A stretch of 64,000 nt of DNA from Hydrogenophaga sp. (lineage in GTDB: Bacteria > Pseudomonadota > Gammaproteobacteria > Burkholderiales > Burkholderiaceae_C). Of the stretch, positions 16,686-26,072 are shown in pieces. The notes under the pieces were generated by a model. The model was not told the DNA's origin, did not search any database, and was given only the letters and a program-made list of their open reading frames with translations. A program made the translations under genes and the position numbers. The DNA lies in assembly GCF_014773545.1 (NCBI RefSeq), contig NZ_SDDV01000003.1:165048-229047 (forward strand), in the 5' to 3' direction. Numbering within the stretch: the stretch's first letter is position 1; each line of letters begins with the position of its first letter.

Positions 16686-19436
16686 TTATTTTCGCTTGTC
16701 TTGCGCCATGATACGCGGCTGGCGCGGCAGGAAAAACCCGAAGCACGCGCCCTGCCCCGGGCTGGAATTCAACCACATGCGCCCACCTTGGTGCTCGACG
16801 ATCTGGCGGCTGATCGGCAAGCCCAGACCGGTACCCCCAGGGCGGTAGTGCTCGGCGCCGCCGAGCTGGCGAAATTTCTCGAACACCAGCGCCTGCTGGT
16901 CGGCCGCGATGCCGGGGCCATTGTCTTGCACCGAAATCGTTACACCGTCGGCTTCGTCCTGCAAGCGCAGCACCACCCGGCCGTGCTGGCGTGGTGCAAA
17001 CTTGATCGCGTTCGACAGCAGATTGAGCACCACCTGGGTGATGCGGTCGGCGTCGGCCTGAATCGGCTGCACCGCGCCGGGCAGCTCCAGTTGCAGCGTT
17101 ACACCGCGCTCGCGGCAGAGCTGGCCCAGACTGTCTGCGGTCTGCTGCAACAGGTCGCACGGATTGACCTCGGTGGTATGCCACTGCGCGTGGCCGGCCT
17201 CGATTTTGGCCAGATCGAGCACCTGATTGACCAGCCGGCTCAGGCGTTCGGTCTCGGCCACGATGATGTCCAAAAACTGCTGGCGCTGTGCCAACGACAT
17301 CTGCTCGTCGTCGCGCATCAGCTCGGCCAGGGCGCGGATCGATGTCAAGGGCGTGCGCAGCTCGTGCGTGACCGAGGACATGAAATCGTCTTTCAACCGA
17401 TCCAGGCTCTTGAGCTGTTCGTTGGCCTGACGCAGCTCTGCCGTGGCGCGTTCGAGCGAACGCGACTTTTGCTCCAGTTCCTGCGAGTGGATGCGCAACT
17501 GCGTGGCCTCGTCGAGGATGCGCATCACGTCGTCCAGGCTCAACGACTCCTCCTGCACCACCGAAGCCACCATCACGCGCGCCGATGCACTGCCGATGAC
17601 GCCAGCCAGCCGCGTCTCGACGAACTGCACCAGGCGCGCATCGGCCGCAAGCTGCCCCATGTCTGGCAGCCCCAGACTCTTGGCGTAATCTTCAAACAAA
17701 CGCCGCGCCGGCTCGGCGCCCAGGAAACGGCTGACCAGCGGCAGCAGCGCCGCCACCTGGGCCCGGCCTTGCCAGAACACCGGCCGGGCGTCGGGCGCGC
17801 GCTGAAACACGTCAACGAACAGCAGCGCCTGGCCGGTCTCAGCCACCGAAGGCGCGCGCCAGAGCGACACCCCCACGTAAGCGCCGACGTTGGCCAGCAG
17901 GCTCCAGAACAAGGCGTGGCTCAAGTGATCCAGACCGGTCAAACCGAACAAAGCCTCGGGTTTGAGCCAGGCCAGTCCGAACGGGCCGTGCAGCAGCAAA
18001 TCGGTCGCCAACCAGCCCGACTTGACCAGCGACGGCAGCATCAAGGTATAGACCCACAAGCCAAACCCGAGCAGCAAGCCGGCCAGCGCGCCGTTGCGGG
18101 TGCCACCCTTCCAGTACATGCCGCCCAGCATGGCCGGAGCGAACTGCGCCACGGCGGCGAAACTGATCAGACCGATGCTCACCAGCGCATACGCATCACC
18201 CGCAAGGTGGTAGTACAGGTAGCCCAGCAGCATGATGCCCAGAATCGCCAGGCGACGAATCAGCAGCAGCAGCCGGGTCAGGTCGCCGCTGGCGCGCGCG
18301 CCAAAGCGCTTGAGTCGCAGCAAGAACGGCATTGCCAGGTCGTTGCAGACCATGGTGGAGACGGCAATCGTCTCGACGATCACCATGGCAGTAGCCGCCG
18401 AAAGGCCGCCCACGAGCGCCAGCAGCACCAGCCCGTACCAGCCCTGCGACAGCGGCAACGAAAGCACGAACATCTCCGGGTCCATCTGTCCGGGGCCAAA
18501 ATGCAGCAAGCCGGCAACGGCGATCGGCAGCACGAACAGGTTGATGAGCAAGAGGTAGAGCGGAAAGACCCAGATCGCGCGCCGCAGATGCCGTTCGTCC
18601 ACGTTTTCCACCACCATGACCTGAAATTGCCGCGGCAAAACAAGCACCGCCAGCATCGCCAACAAGGTCAAAACCATCCACTGCACGTAGGGAAACGGCT
18701 GCCCCTGGTCAAATTGAAACAAGCGTTCGATCGTGGGGCTGGCCTGCGCCTGCTCAAACAGGTCGCCCAGGCCGTTGAACATGCCATAAGTGACGAACAC
18801 GCCAACGGCCAAAAAAGCCAATAGCTTGACCAGCGACTCGAACGCAACCGCTGCCACCATGCCCTCGTGGCGTTCGGCGTTATCGAGTCGGCGGGTGCCA
18901 AAAGCAATGGTGAAACCAGCCAACACCAGCGCCATATAGAAGGTGCTGTCCCCCCACAAGGCGGTGTTTGACGTGGCGGGCTGACCCGGCAGGGTGGTCA
19001 ACAGTTCGTAGACGCTGGAAATGGCTTCGAGTTGCAGCGCGATATAGGGCACGATGCCCACCACGGTGATCAGCGTCACCAGGCCGGCCAGCGTCGGACT
19101 TTTGCCGTAGCGGCTGGCAATGAAGTCGGCAATCGATGTGATGCGGTAGGTCTTGGCGATGCGTATCATTTTGCGCAACACCATCCAAGCCAGCACCATG
19201 GCCAGCGTCGGCCCGAGGTAGATCGGCAAAAACCAGACGCCCGAGCTGGCCGCCAGACCTACGCTGCCAAAATAAGTCCAGGCGGTGCAATACACCGCCA
19301 TCGACAGCGCATAAACCCAGGGGCTGGCAATAATGGAGCGGCCCTGTGCGGCGCGCCTGTCGCCGTAATAGGCAACCGCAAACAACAACAGCAGGTACGC
19401 AAACGAAACACCGATGACCAGGGGGGCGCTGAGCAT
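16686..19436 (-). CDS. Sensor histidine kinase with sodium:solute symporter domain (CbrA/CrbS-like)
   Basis: A 916-residue hybrid. Residues 1 to about 510 form a sodium:solute symporter fold of about 12-13 helices (start MLSAPLVIGVSFAYLLLLFAV; YRITSIADFIASRYG). A cytoplasmic linker with coiled coil leads to the HisKA domain with SVTHELRTPLTS (His near residue 689) and an HATPase domain (NLLSNAIKF, VQDNGPGI, GGTGLGLPIS). CbrA and CrbS proteins of this plan sense or transport histidine, acetate or related carbon sources. The partner is the receiver encoded next. The broken acetate-type symporter nearby fits a carbon-uptake theme. The ligand is unknown. Confidence 0.93.
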   Translation of the reverse strand: MLSAPLVIGVSFAYLLLLFAVAYYGDRRAAQGRSIIASPWVYALSMAVYCTAWTYFGSVGLAASSGVWFLPIYLGPTLAMVLAWMVLRKMIRIAKTYRITSIADFIASRYGKSPTLAGLVTLITVVGIVPYIALQLEAISSVYELLTTLPGQPATSNTALWGDSTFYMALVLAGFTIAFGTRRLDNAERHEGMVAAVAFESLVKLLAFLAVGVFVTYGMFNGLGDLFEQAQASPTIERLFQFDQGQPFPYVQWMVLTLLAMLAVLVLPRQFQVMVVENVDERHLRRAIWVFPLYLLLINLFVLPIAVAGLLHFGPGQMDPEMFVLSLPLSQGWYGLVLLALVGGLSAATAMVIVETIAVSTMVCNDLAMPFLLRLKRFGARASGDLTRLLLLIRRLAILGIMLLGYLYYHLAGDAYALVSIGLISFAAVAQFAPAMLGGMYWKGGTRNGALAGLLLGFGLWVYTLMLPSLVKSGWLATDLLLHGPFGLAWLKPEALFGLTGLDHLSHALFWSLLANVGAYVGVSLWRAPSVAETGQALLFVDVFQRAPDARPVFWQGRAQVAALLPLVSRFLGAEPARRLFEDYAKSLGLPDMGQLAADARLVQFVETRLAGVIGSASARVMVASVVQEESLSLDDVMRILDEATQLRIHSQELEQKSRSLERATAELRQANEQLKSLDRLKDDFMSSVTHELRTPLTSIRALAELMRDDEQMSLAQRQQFLDIIVAETERLSRLVNQVLDLAKIEAGHAQWHTTEVNPCDLLQQTADSLGQLCRERGVTLQLELPGAVQPIQADADRITQVVLNLLSNAIKFAPRQHGRVVLRLQDEADGVTISVQDNGPGIAADQQALVFEKFRQLGGAEHYRPGGTGLGLPISRQIVEHQGGRMWLNSSPGQGACFGFFLPRQPRIMAQDKRK

Positions 19437-19453
19437 GCTGGGACGGCGCAGTT

Positions 19454-19663
19454 TTAGCTCTGATGGGGGTCAGCGCCACGCTCGACCAGCCAGGCCATTG
19501 CGGCAACCAGCAGCGCCCAGAGCACGAACAAGGCCAGCGGAAAAAGCGGCAAACCAAAGAAGTAGCCCAAGCGGTCCCACAGCGTCAGCAGCGGGAAGCT
19601 GAACACCGTCAGGCCGGCAAAAAACAGCGCCAACAGGCGTTGTGCATCCAGACTTTGAAACAT
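19454..19663 (-). CDS. Small two-helix membrane protein upstream of sensor kinase
   Basis: A 69-residue protein starting MFQSLDAQRLLALFFAGLTV at 19663. It has two membrane helices (about 7-27 and 36-60), separated by LTLWDRLGYFFGLPLFP. It ends 17 bases before the SSS-kinase gene on the same strand and is likely co-transcribed. The family is unknown; small partner proteins of symporters have a similar layout. A much longer frame extending to 20767 is not plausible because its upstream part is antisense to the DUF302 gene. Confidence 0.7.
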   Translation of the reverse strand: MFQSLDAQRLLALFFAGLTVFSFPLLTLWDRLGYFFGLPLFPLALFVLWALLVAAMAWLVERGADPHQS

Positions 19664-20052
19664 CGACGCATCCTCTGTGAGGGGCACGGCGCAAGCCCGC
19701 GCCCGCCCGTCGGTCGATTGTGCTCCAAGCTGCAAAAAACGCGCCGCTGCCAGACGATTCTGGTCATGCCCCAACGCATCTGCGGGTCCACGGGTGTTCT
19801 GGATGTTTTTCAGTGCCACGTTGGGGCTGGCGTGAGCGCCGGAAAATTCCGGACCAGATATACACGCGCTGCAACCACTTGCAACCCCGGCACACACCGG
19901 CTGCCTGTCACAAGCTGCCCCGTCTTGAACGCGGCGCGGCCTAGCCCGCGCCAGCGCCCTGACCGCCATCCGCTGCGCCCTTGTGCCGGGCCCTGGGCGT
20001 TGGGAACTCCGGCAATTCCACCGGAAACATACTGGGTGGTGTATATTGTCTT
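19664..20052. other. Intergenic region between sensor-kinase operon and DUF302 gene
   Basis: No convincing gene is present. It should hold the reverse promoter of the kinase operon and the forward promoter of the DUF302 gene. TGTATATT at about 20039-20046 could be an extended -10 for the latter; no confident -35 was found. Confidence 0.5.
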
Positions 20053-20072
20053 GGCGGGCATCCATGCCCGCC
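20053..20072 (+). promoter_or_regulatory. Terminator-like hairpin in DUF302 5' leader
   Basis: GGCGGGCAT-CC-ATGCCCGCC is a perfect nine-pair stem with a two-base loop, followed by TTTGTTTG. It lies 35 bases before the DUF302 start and after the candidate -10 box. It could be an attenuator or a terminator. Confidence 0.45.
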
Positions 20073-20107
20073 TTTGTTTGATCCACCGTTAGCCCAAGGA
20101 CACCTGT

Positions 20108-20680
20108 ATGAACACCCCCCTGACCCGCTGCAACAAAACCGTCCGGACGTCCCCGCTGTACAGCCAGGCGCACAAAGTGGGTGCCTTGTTCGTCGCCGCG
20201 CTCGCCCTGGCGGCAGCCACCTTGGTCACGCCCGCCCTGGCCCAAGCCCAGTCCCAGGCCGCCCTGCAGCCGCCCGCCATATTCCTGGAAAACACCAGCC
20301 CCAAAGCCCTGGTGCCCACCGTAGATGCCTTCAAAGAAGCCGTCAAAGCCGCTGGCTGGAGCATTTTGGGCGTCACCAACATGGCCGGCATCCTGTCCGA
20401 ACGCGGCCACACCCTGCACCCCGTGCTGGTGTTTGACGCCTGCAGCGGCAAATACAGCTCCGAACTGCTGGCCCGCGACGAAACACGCTTCGTCGCCTCG
20501 ATGATCCCGTGCCGTGTCGCCATCTACCAGACCAGCACCGGCCAAGTCATCATCTCGCGCATGAACTCCGTCGCCATGTCCACCATGGTCGGACACCCCG
20601 GCGCCGCCACAATCATTAGGAAGTCTGGCGAAGAAATGGAAGCCATCATCAAAGCCACCTTGAAGCGCCTGCAGTCCTGA
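20108..20680 (+). CDS. Exported DUF302 protein
   Basis: A 190-residue protein with a long signal peptide (hydrophobic core VGALFVAALALAAATLVTPALAQAQ, cleavage near residue 45-48) and a single DUF302 domain. Domain signs are TVDAFKEAVKAAGWSILGVTNM and the conserved VLVFDACSGKY near the middle, and the end GEEMEAIIKATL. DUF302 is a small alpha/beta fold found in the periplasm or cytoplasm with unsettled function. The gene stands alone on the plus strand, convergent with scoB and separated from it by a stem-loop. Confidence 0.85.
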   Translation: MNTPLTRCNKTVRTSPLYSQAHKVGALFVAALALAAATLVTPALAQAQSQAALQPPAIFLENTSPKALVPTVDAFKEAVKAAGWSILGVTNMAGILSERGHTLHPVLVFDACSGKYSSELLARDETRFVASMIPCRVAIYQTSTGQVIISRMNSVAMSTMVGHPGAATIIRKSGEEMEAIIKATLKRLQS

Positions 20681-20714
20681 ACGCGCTGACGGGCGCAACG
20701 CGCTTTGCGCCAAT

Positions 20715-20736
20715 ACCCCTGGCTGAGGCCAGGGGT
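20715..20736. terminator. Bidirectional stem-loop between DUF302 gene and scoB
   Basis: ACCCCTGGC-TGAG-GCCAGGGGT is a perfect nine-pair GC-rich stem with a four-base loop between two convergent genes. There is no strong T-run on either side, so it may act with Rho or as a 3' end stabiliser. Confidence 0.5.
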
Positions 20737-20805
20737 GTGACGCAGTATCTGGACCGAGCCCCGGCACCTTGACAGCGCCGGGCGATGGTGCAGCGCAGGC
20801 GCTGC

Positions 20806-21444
20806 CTACAGCAGCGTCACCCCGGTCTTGGACTGAGCAAATTCGCGTGTCACGCCGGGGGCGAGTTCGACCAGCTTGAGGCCTTGTGGCAGCACGTCGA
20901 ACACGCCCAGGTCGGTGATGATGCGGTCGACCACGCCCAGGCCGGTCAGCGGCAGGGTGCAGGCGGGCAAAATCTTCAGCTCTTCGCTGCCGTCTTTCTT
21001 CTTGGCGACATGCTCCATCAGCACAATCACGCGCTTGACACCGGCAACCAGGTCCATCGCACCGCCCATGCCCTTGACCATCTTGCCGGGAATCATCCAG
21101 TTGGCCAGATCGCCTTTTTCGCTCACCTGCATCGCGCCCAGAATGCTCAGGTTGATCTTGCCACCCCGGATCATGGCAAAGCTGTCGTGGCTGCCAAAGA
21201 TAGACGAACCGGCAATGGTGGTGACGGTCTGTTTGCCGGCGTTGATGAGGTCGGCATCAACCTCGTCTTCGGTCGGGAACGGGCCAATGCCCAGCATGCC
21301 GTTTTCGCTCTGCAACCAGACCTCTTTGTCGGCCGGCACATGGTTGGCCACCAGGGTTGGAATGCCAATGCCCAGGTTGACGTAAAAACCGTCTTCGAGC
21401 TCTTGTGCCGCACGCGCGGCCATTTGATCTTGATTCCAGGGCAT
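20806..21444 (-). CDS. scoB: 3-oxoacid CoA-transferase subunit B
   Basis: A 212-residue beta subunit of succinyl-CoA:3-ketoacid CoA-transferase. The catalytic glutamate lies in the conserved SENGMLG motif (Glu47), and [39 protein letters not shown] is a family signature region. The ATG at 21444 is preferred over a TTG two codons earlier. It follows scoA with two bases between stop and start. The enzyme activates acetoacetate using succinyl-CoA, linking ketone-body and PHB breakdown with the TCA cycle. Confidence 0.95.
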   Translation of the reverse strand: MPWNQDQMAARAAQELEDGFYVNLGIGIPTLVANHVPADKEVWLQSENGMLGIGPFPTEDEVDADLINAGKQTVTTIAGSSIFGSHDSFAMIRGGKINLSILGAMQVSEKGDLANWMIPGKMVKGMGGAMDLVAGVKRVIVLMEHVAKKKDGSEELKILPACTLPLTGLGVVDRIITDLGVFDVLPQGLKLVELAPGVTREFAQSKTGVTLL

Positions 21445-21446
21445 GG

Positions 21447-22154
21447 TCAAACTCCAGGTTTTTCGGTGATGGTGCGCTTTTCGATTCGCTTCTCGGGCTT
21501 GGGGTTATGCACAATGCGGTGCACATAAATGCCTGGCAGGTGAACCTGATCCGGCACCAGGGCGCCGGTTTCAACGATTTCCTCCACCTCAACGACACAA
21601 ATCTTGCCCGCCATGGCAACCGCCGGGTTGAAGTTGCGCGCCGTCAGGCGAAATTGCAAATTCCCCGAACGATCAGCGCGCTGCGCCTTGACCAAGGCCA
21701 GCTCGGGCACCAAAGAACGCTCCATGACGTAGGTTTCACCATCGAACTCGCGCAGTTCCTTGTCCTGCGCGACGACAGTTCCAACCCCGGTTTTGGTGAA
21801 AAAAGCCGGAATGCCGGCGCCACCGGCGCGCAATTTCTCGGCCAGCGTTCCCTGCGGGGTGAATTCGAGCTGGAGTTCACCCGCGATGTACTGGCGCTCG
21901 AATTCCTTGTTTTCACCCACATAGGACGAAATCATTTTTTTGATCTGACGCGTCTCCAGCAGCTTACCCAAGCCAAAGCCGTCGACGCCGGCGTTGTTGG
22001 AAATCACCGTCAGGTCTTTGACGCCGCTGTCGCGCAAGGCGTCGATCAGGGCCTCAGGGATGCCGCACAGGCCAAAGCCGCCAACAGCAATGAGCTGCGC
22101 GTCGGCCACAATGCCATCGAGCGCGGCCGCCGCGCTGGGGTAGATTTTATTCAC
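21447..22154 (-). CDS. scoA: 3-oxoacid CoA-transferase subunit A
   Basis: A 235-residue alpha subunit. The N-terminus [37 protein letters not shown] is the glycine-rich CoA-binding start of the family. The start is taken as the GTG at 22154 because homologues begin MNK; an upstream in-frame start adds non-conserved residues. The body contains [16 protein letters not shown] and [10 protein letters not shown]. It is encoded immediately before scoB. A palindrome at 22208-22227 lies about 54 bases before the start and may be an operator. Confidence 0.95.
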   Translation of the reverse strand: MNKIYPSAAAALDGIVADAQLIAVGGFGLCGIPEALIDALRDSGVKDLTVISNNAGVDGFGLGKLLETRQIKKMISSYVGENKEFERQYIAGELQLEFTPQGTLAEKLRAGGAGIPAFFTKTGVGTVVAQDKELREFDGETYVMERSLVPELALVKAQRADRSGNLQFRLTARNFNPAVAMAGKICVVEVEEIVETGALVPDQVHLPGIYVHRIVHNPKPEKRIEKRTITEKPGV

Positions 22155-22207
22155 GTTGCAAGGCTCCACGGGTTGAACAGGAAAGTACGTACGATAACGC
22201 GTCACAG

Positions 22208-22227
22208 CCTGCGCAGTATTGCGCAGG
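22208..22227. promoter_or_regulatory. Perfect dyad upstream of scoA
   Basis: CCTGCGCAGTATTGCGCAGG is an eight-base inverted repeat around GTAT, between pstB and scoA. It could be a regulator-binding site for scoAB or part of a transcript end. Confidence 0.4.
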
Positions 22228-22393
22228 TGTCGGGTTCCGTGCGATTTATCCCGCGTCGCAGTTGGCCGTCGTTTCGGGCGCGTGCGATTTTGGCGGGGCT
22301 GCTGGCAGGCTGAGCAGCTTGCGGTCCAGACCCTCGCGCTGCCACACCTCGCCCCAGGCGGCGCGTGAAACCGCGCAAGGCAGAAAACCCGGT

Positions 22394-23284
22394 TCAGCCG
22401 TAGCGGCCGGTGACGTAGTCTTCGGTGCGGCGCTCTTTGGGGTTGAGAAAAATCTGCTCGGTGGTTCCGATTTCGATCAGGTTGCCGAGGTGAAAAAATG
22501 CCGTGCGGTCAGCCACCCGGCCGGCCTGCTGCATATTGTGCGTGACGATGACAATAGTGAAATTTTGTTTCAGCTCGTGCATCAGATCTTCGATGATGCC
22601 GGTGGCAATCGGGTCGAGCGCCGAACAGGGCTCGTCCATCAAAATCACCTCTGGACTGACCGCAATCGAGCGCGCGATGCACAGCCGCTGCTGCTGCCCG
22701 CCCGACAAGCCGGTGCCCGGGGTGTCGAGCCTGTCTTTCACCTCACCCCACAAGCCGGCGCGCTTGAGGCTGGCTTCAACGATTTCCCGCAACTCATCGC
22801 GCGACGATGCCAGCCCGTGCAGCCGCGGGCCGTAGGCCACGTTTTCGAAAATAGACTTCGGAAACGGATTGGGCTTTTGGAACACCATGCCGACCTGGGC
22901 GCGCAGCAACACCTCGTCGACCTTGGCGTCATAAATGTCTTTGCCATCGAGCGTGATCTTGCCCGTCACCCGGGCCCCTGGAATGGTGTCGTTCATGCGG
23001 TTGAAGCAGCGCAGAAGGCTGCTCTTGCCGCAGCCCGACGGACCGATGAAGGCCACCACCTCGTTGTGCATGATGTCGAGCGAAATCTGGTGCAAGACCG
23101 CTTTGTCGCCATACGTGACCGAGACGCCCTCGGCCTGCAGCTTGACCGTCTCGCTCGCCGCAACGGTCTTGGCACGGGACGCTGCGGCGTCGCGAATGGT
23201 TTTCATGATCAGGCCGTTGGGCATTTTCGCGCTTGCGCTTGCGCTTGCGCTTGCGGTTGCGGTTGCGGTTGCGGTTGCGGTCAT
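22394..23284 (-). CDS. pstB: Phosphate ABC transporter ATP-binding protein
   Basis: A 296-residue ATPase of the high-affinity phosphate importer. Walker A is GPSGCGKSS, the ABC signature [14 protein letters not shown], Walker B VILMDEP and the switch histidine THNM. The N-terminus is odd: from the ATG at 23284 it reads five Thr-Ala then four Ser-Ala pairs, encoded by a hexanucleotide tract. A second possible start, MKTIRDAAA, lies 26 codons in and would skip the tract. It starts one base after the pstA stop. No phoU follows, unlike most pst operons. Confidence 0.96.
   Translation of the reverse strand: MTATATATATASASASASAKMPNGLIMKTIRDAAASRAKTVAASETVKLQAEGVSVTYGDKAVLHQISLDIMHNEVVAFIGPSGCGKSSLLRCFNRMNDTIPGARVTGKITLDGKDIYDAKVDEVLLRAQVGMVFQKPNPFPKSIFENVAYGPRLHGLASSRDELREIVEASLKRAGLWGEVKDRLDTPGTGLSGGQQQRLCIARSIAVSPEVILMDEPCSALDPIATGIIEDLMHELKQNFTIVIVTHNMQQAGRVADRTAFFHLGNLIEIGTTEQIFLNPKERRTEDYVTGRYG
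23227..23281. repeat. Hexanucleotide tandem repeat at the 5' end of pstB
   Basis: On the plus strand four copies of a GCGCTT-type hexamer are followed by about five GCGGTT-type hexamers. Read on the reverse strand they encode alternating Ser-Ala and Thr-Ala just after the pstB start codon. The hexamer unit keeps the frame, so slippage would change protein length, not expression frame. Confidence 0.85.
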
Positions 23285-24640
23285 TTACCACCTCGTTTCG
23301 AATCGTTTGCGCAGCCAGATGGCGAGCGAGTTGAGGATCAGCATCAGGGCCAGCAGCACGATGATGGCCGCTGAGGTGCGGGCTTCAAAGAAATTGCGCA
23401 GTTCGTTGGCCTGCCAGAGATAAATCTGCGAAGACAGGGCGGTGGATGGGTCGAACGGCGAGGCTGGCACGCTGGCGACAAAAGCCGCCATGCCAATCAG
23501 CAACAGCGGCGCGGTCTCGCCCAGCGCCTGCGCCACGCCGATGATGGTGGCGGTCAGAATGCCGGGCAAGGCCAGCGGGAGCACGTGGTCGGTGACGGTT
23601 TGCAGGCGCGAAGCACCCAGCCCGAGCGCAGCTTCCCGAATCGACGGTGGAATCGCCTTGAGGGTGGAGCGGGTGGCAATGATGATGGTCGGCAAGGTCA
23701 TCAGCGTCAGCACCAGACCACCGACGATGGGAGCCGACATCGGCAGCTTGAAAAACTGGATGAACACCGCCGCCCCCAGCAGACCGAAAATCAGCGACGG
23801 CACCGCCGCCAGGTTGTTGATGTTGACCTCGATCAAATCAGTCCACCTGTTCTTGGGCGCAAACTCCTCGAGGTAGATCGCTGCAGCGACCCCCACCGGG
23901 ACCGCGAGCACGATGACGATCAGCATCATCATCAAGGAGCCGATGAAGCCGCCGGCCAGACCGGCCGACGCCAGCGAGCTGCGCGAATCGGGATTCATGA
24001 ACAGCGCGGTGCTGAACTTGTTCTGGATCACACCGGCGGCGTAGAGCTCGTCAGCCCATTGGCGCACGCGCGCGCTGAGTTGTTGGCGGTCGTCCGGCAA
24101 GGTGCGATCGATGTTGCCCTTGATCCAGACGTCTACGTTGGCATCAGCCAGCAAGGACAGCGTGAGGGTCTGCCCGACAAGGGCCGGATTCTCGGCCACC
24201 ATGTCGCGCAGTGCAAAACGCTCACCCGAGGTCACCAGCGCCATGGCGTCGCGCACGTGGTCGGCGGTTTCTGGCTTGACCTTGGCCAGCGCATTCAAGA
24301 TCAACTGATTGAAGTCGACGAAGCCGAGCTCCATCTCCCACGCCATCATGCGCTCGTCAAACTGCGCGTCCGTCTCGCCGCTTTGTCGCTCTGGCTTGGG
24401 GCCGACGGTGACCACCGCAGGGTCGAAGTGCACGTTCATGACAAAGGTCGCCTGCCAGAACGCCGGCAAACCTTTGGACAAAATCGAGGCGAACAAGACC
24501 ACGACCAGCGCCAGCGAGATCGTGACCGCCGTCATACCCAGCAGGCGAAACCCCATTTCCTTGCGGCGCCGCCGCCGCAGCGAGTCGATCACGCGCAACT
24601 GCAGCGGCGTGTAGGATTTTTCGGAGCTGTTGTCGTTCAT
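23285..24640 (-). CDS. pstA: Phosphate ABC transporter permease PstA
   Basis: A 451-residue permease. After a basic N-terminus and one helix (LLGMTAVTISLALVVVLFASIL) comes a periplasmic insert of about 200 residues, including the segment MELGFVDFNQLILNAL. The usual PstA permease domain follows with five helices and the EAA loop IREAALGLGASRLQTVTDHVLPLALPGI. Long PstA proteins with such an insert are known in proteobacteria. The start at 24640 (MNDNSSEKS) is 16 bases after pstC. It pairs with PstC in the membrane. Confidence 0.95.
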   Translation of the reverse strand: MNDNSSEKSYTPLQLRVIDSLRRRRRKEMGFRLLGMTAVTISLALVVVLFASILSKGLPAFWQATFVMNVHFDPAVVTVGPKPERQSGETDAQFDERMMAWEMELGFVDFNQLILNALAKVKPETADHVRDAMALVTSGERFALRDMVAENPALVGQTLTLSLLADANVDVWIKGNIDRTLPDDRQQLSARVRQWADELYAAGVIQNKFSTALFMNPDSRSSLASAGLAGGFIGSLMMMLIVIVLAVPVGVAAAIYLEEFAPKNRWTDLIEVNINNLAAVPSLIFGLLGAAVFIQFFKLPMSAPIVGGLVLTLMTLPTIIIATRSTLKAIPPSIREAALGLGASRLQTVTDHVLPLALPGILTATIIGVAQALGETAPLLLIGMAAFVASVPASPFDPSTALSSQIYLWQANELRNFFEARTSAAIIVLLALMLILNSLAIWLRKRFETRW

Positions 24641-24656
24641 TGCATTTTCCGCCGTG

Positions 24657-26036
24657 TCATTCGTATTGCTCGCGGTACCTGCGCACCACCACCAAGGCAA
24701 TCACGTTCAGGATCAGCGTCATGACGAACAGCGTCATGCCCAGGGCGAAAGCCACCAGCGATTGCGGGCTGGCAAAGTCCTGGTCGCCCAGAAGCTGATT
24801 GACGATGGAGACCGTGATGGTGGCGATCGAATCGAGCGGATTGGCGGTCAAGACCGGCGCGTTGCCGGCCGCCAGCACGACGATCATGGTCTCTCCCAGA
24901 GCCTTGCTCACGCCCAGCAATACCGCACCCACGATGCCCGGCAAGGCAGCCGGAAGCACCACCTTGACGACGGTTTCCGACCTGGTGCCACCCAGTGCGA
25001 GCGAACCGTCACGCATGGACTGGGGCACCTGGGTGATGATGTCGTCCGACAGCGAAGAGACAAAGGGAATGATCATGATGCCGATCACCACGCCAGCGGT
25101 CAGCGCCGAGGTGGCAGGCACGGTCAAGCCAAAGGTCGCCCCCAGCTCGGAGAGAAAGGGGCCGACCATGAACAAGGCAAAAAAGCCGTAGACGATGGTC
25201 GGTATGCCGGCCAGCACCTCGATCACCGGCTTGGCGACCGAACGCACCGCAGGAGGCGCGTATTCAGCCATGTAGATAGCGGTCATCAGCCCCAGCGGAA
25301 CCGCCACCAGCATGGCGATCACCGTCACCAGCAAGGTACCCGCCAGCAGCGGCAGCAAGCCAAAGCCGGTCTGGCCTTCGACCCCGACACCGACGAAGCG
25401 CGGGTTCCATACGGTACCCAAAAAGAAGTCGAGCGGGCTGACGAAGCGAAAGAAATTCAGCGACTCGCTCAACATCGACAACACGATGCCGACCGTGGTG
25501 AACACCGCCACGGCCGAGCAAGCCAGCAGCGCAAACTGAACGAAACGCTCGACCTGGTTGCGCGCACGCGTGTGCGCGGTGGTGCGTCGCCACGACATGA
25601 ACAGGCCCAAGGCAGCCACCGAGGCCATCAGCGCTGCGACAAACAAGGCCCCGGTTGCCTGCAGGCGCTGCAAATAGGCTGCTGCGGTCTGCTCGAACGC
25701 CTGCGCCTGATCCAGCGGCGCATAACCGGCCACCAGGTTTTCGATTCTCTGCAGCAACGCGCTCTGCGCGGCGGCATCGACCGGCAAATGAGCCGGCGGC
25801 AGGCTGGCCAGCAGCAGGGATCGCAGCACCGCGTCGCCCCATATGAGCCAGAGAAAATAGACCAGCACAGCCGGCAAGGCGGCGTACAAAACCGACAGCA
25901 AGCCGTGATAGCCGGGACGCGAATGCAAGCGCTGATCCGGATCGGCGGCGAGAACCCGCCGGCTGCGCACCAGTCCGACCTGATACGCCAACGCCAGCAG
26001 CACCAGCAACATGAGGGCAAACGTAAGGTTGTTCAC
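24657..26036 (-). CDS. pstC: Phosphate ABC transporter permease PstC
   Basis: A 459-residue permease. The N-terminal third is an extended region with helices and a periplasmic part. The standard permease domain follows, with ETMIVVLAAGNAP and the EAA loop MRDGSLALGGTRSETVVKVVLPAALPGIVG. The start is GTG at 26036 or GTG at 26042; AGG five bases before the former favours it. An 11-pair hairpin lies between pstS and this gene. It forms the membrane channel with PstA. Confidence 0.94.
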   Translation of the reverse strand: MNNLTFALMLLVLLALAYQVGLVRSRRVLAADPDQRLHSRPGYHGLLSVLYAALPAVLVYFLWLIWGDAVLRSLLLASLPPAHLPVDAAAQSALLQRIENLVAGYAPLDQAQAFEQTAAAYLQRLQATGALFVAALMASVAALGLFMSWRRTTAHTRARNQVERFVQFALLACSAVAVFTTVGIVLSMLSESLNFFRFVSPLDFFLGTVWNPRFVGVGVEGQTGFGLLPLLAGTLLVTVIAMLVAVPLGLMTAIYMAEYAPPAVRSVAKPVIEVLAGIPTIVYGFFALFMVGPFLSELGATFGLTVPATSALTAGVVIGIMIIPFVSSLSDDIITQVPQSMRDGSLALGGTRSETVVKVVLPAALPGIVGAVLLGVSKALGETMIVVLAAGNAPVLTANPLDSIATITVSIVNQLLGDQDFASPQSLVAFALGMTLFVMTLILNVIALVVVRRYREQYE

Positions 26037-26072
26037 TGGCACCTATCGAGGGCTTGGGAATTCAATACGCAA

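Noticed and set aside
15726..18824. A 1032-codon open frame on the plus strand
   Set aside because: It is antisense to the exonuclease fusion, receiver and sensor kinase, all of which have clear domains. The Gln/His/Arg-rich composition is typical of a shadow frame.
19664..20767. N-terminal extension of the small protein gene at 19454 into a 437-codon frame
   Set aside because: The upstream part is antisense to the DUF302 gene and has no conservation signs; the local MFQSLD start is adequate.
22256..22393. phoU downstream of pstB
   Set aside because: No PhoU sequence is present. The stretch has a short open frame without a start or recognisable motif; phoU must be elsewhere.
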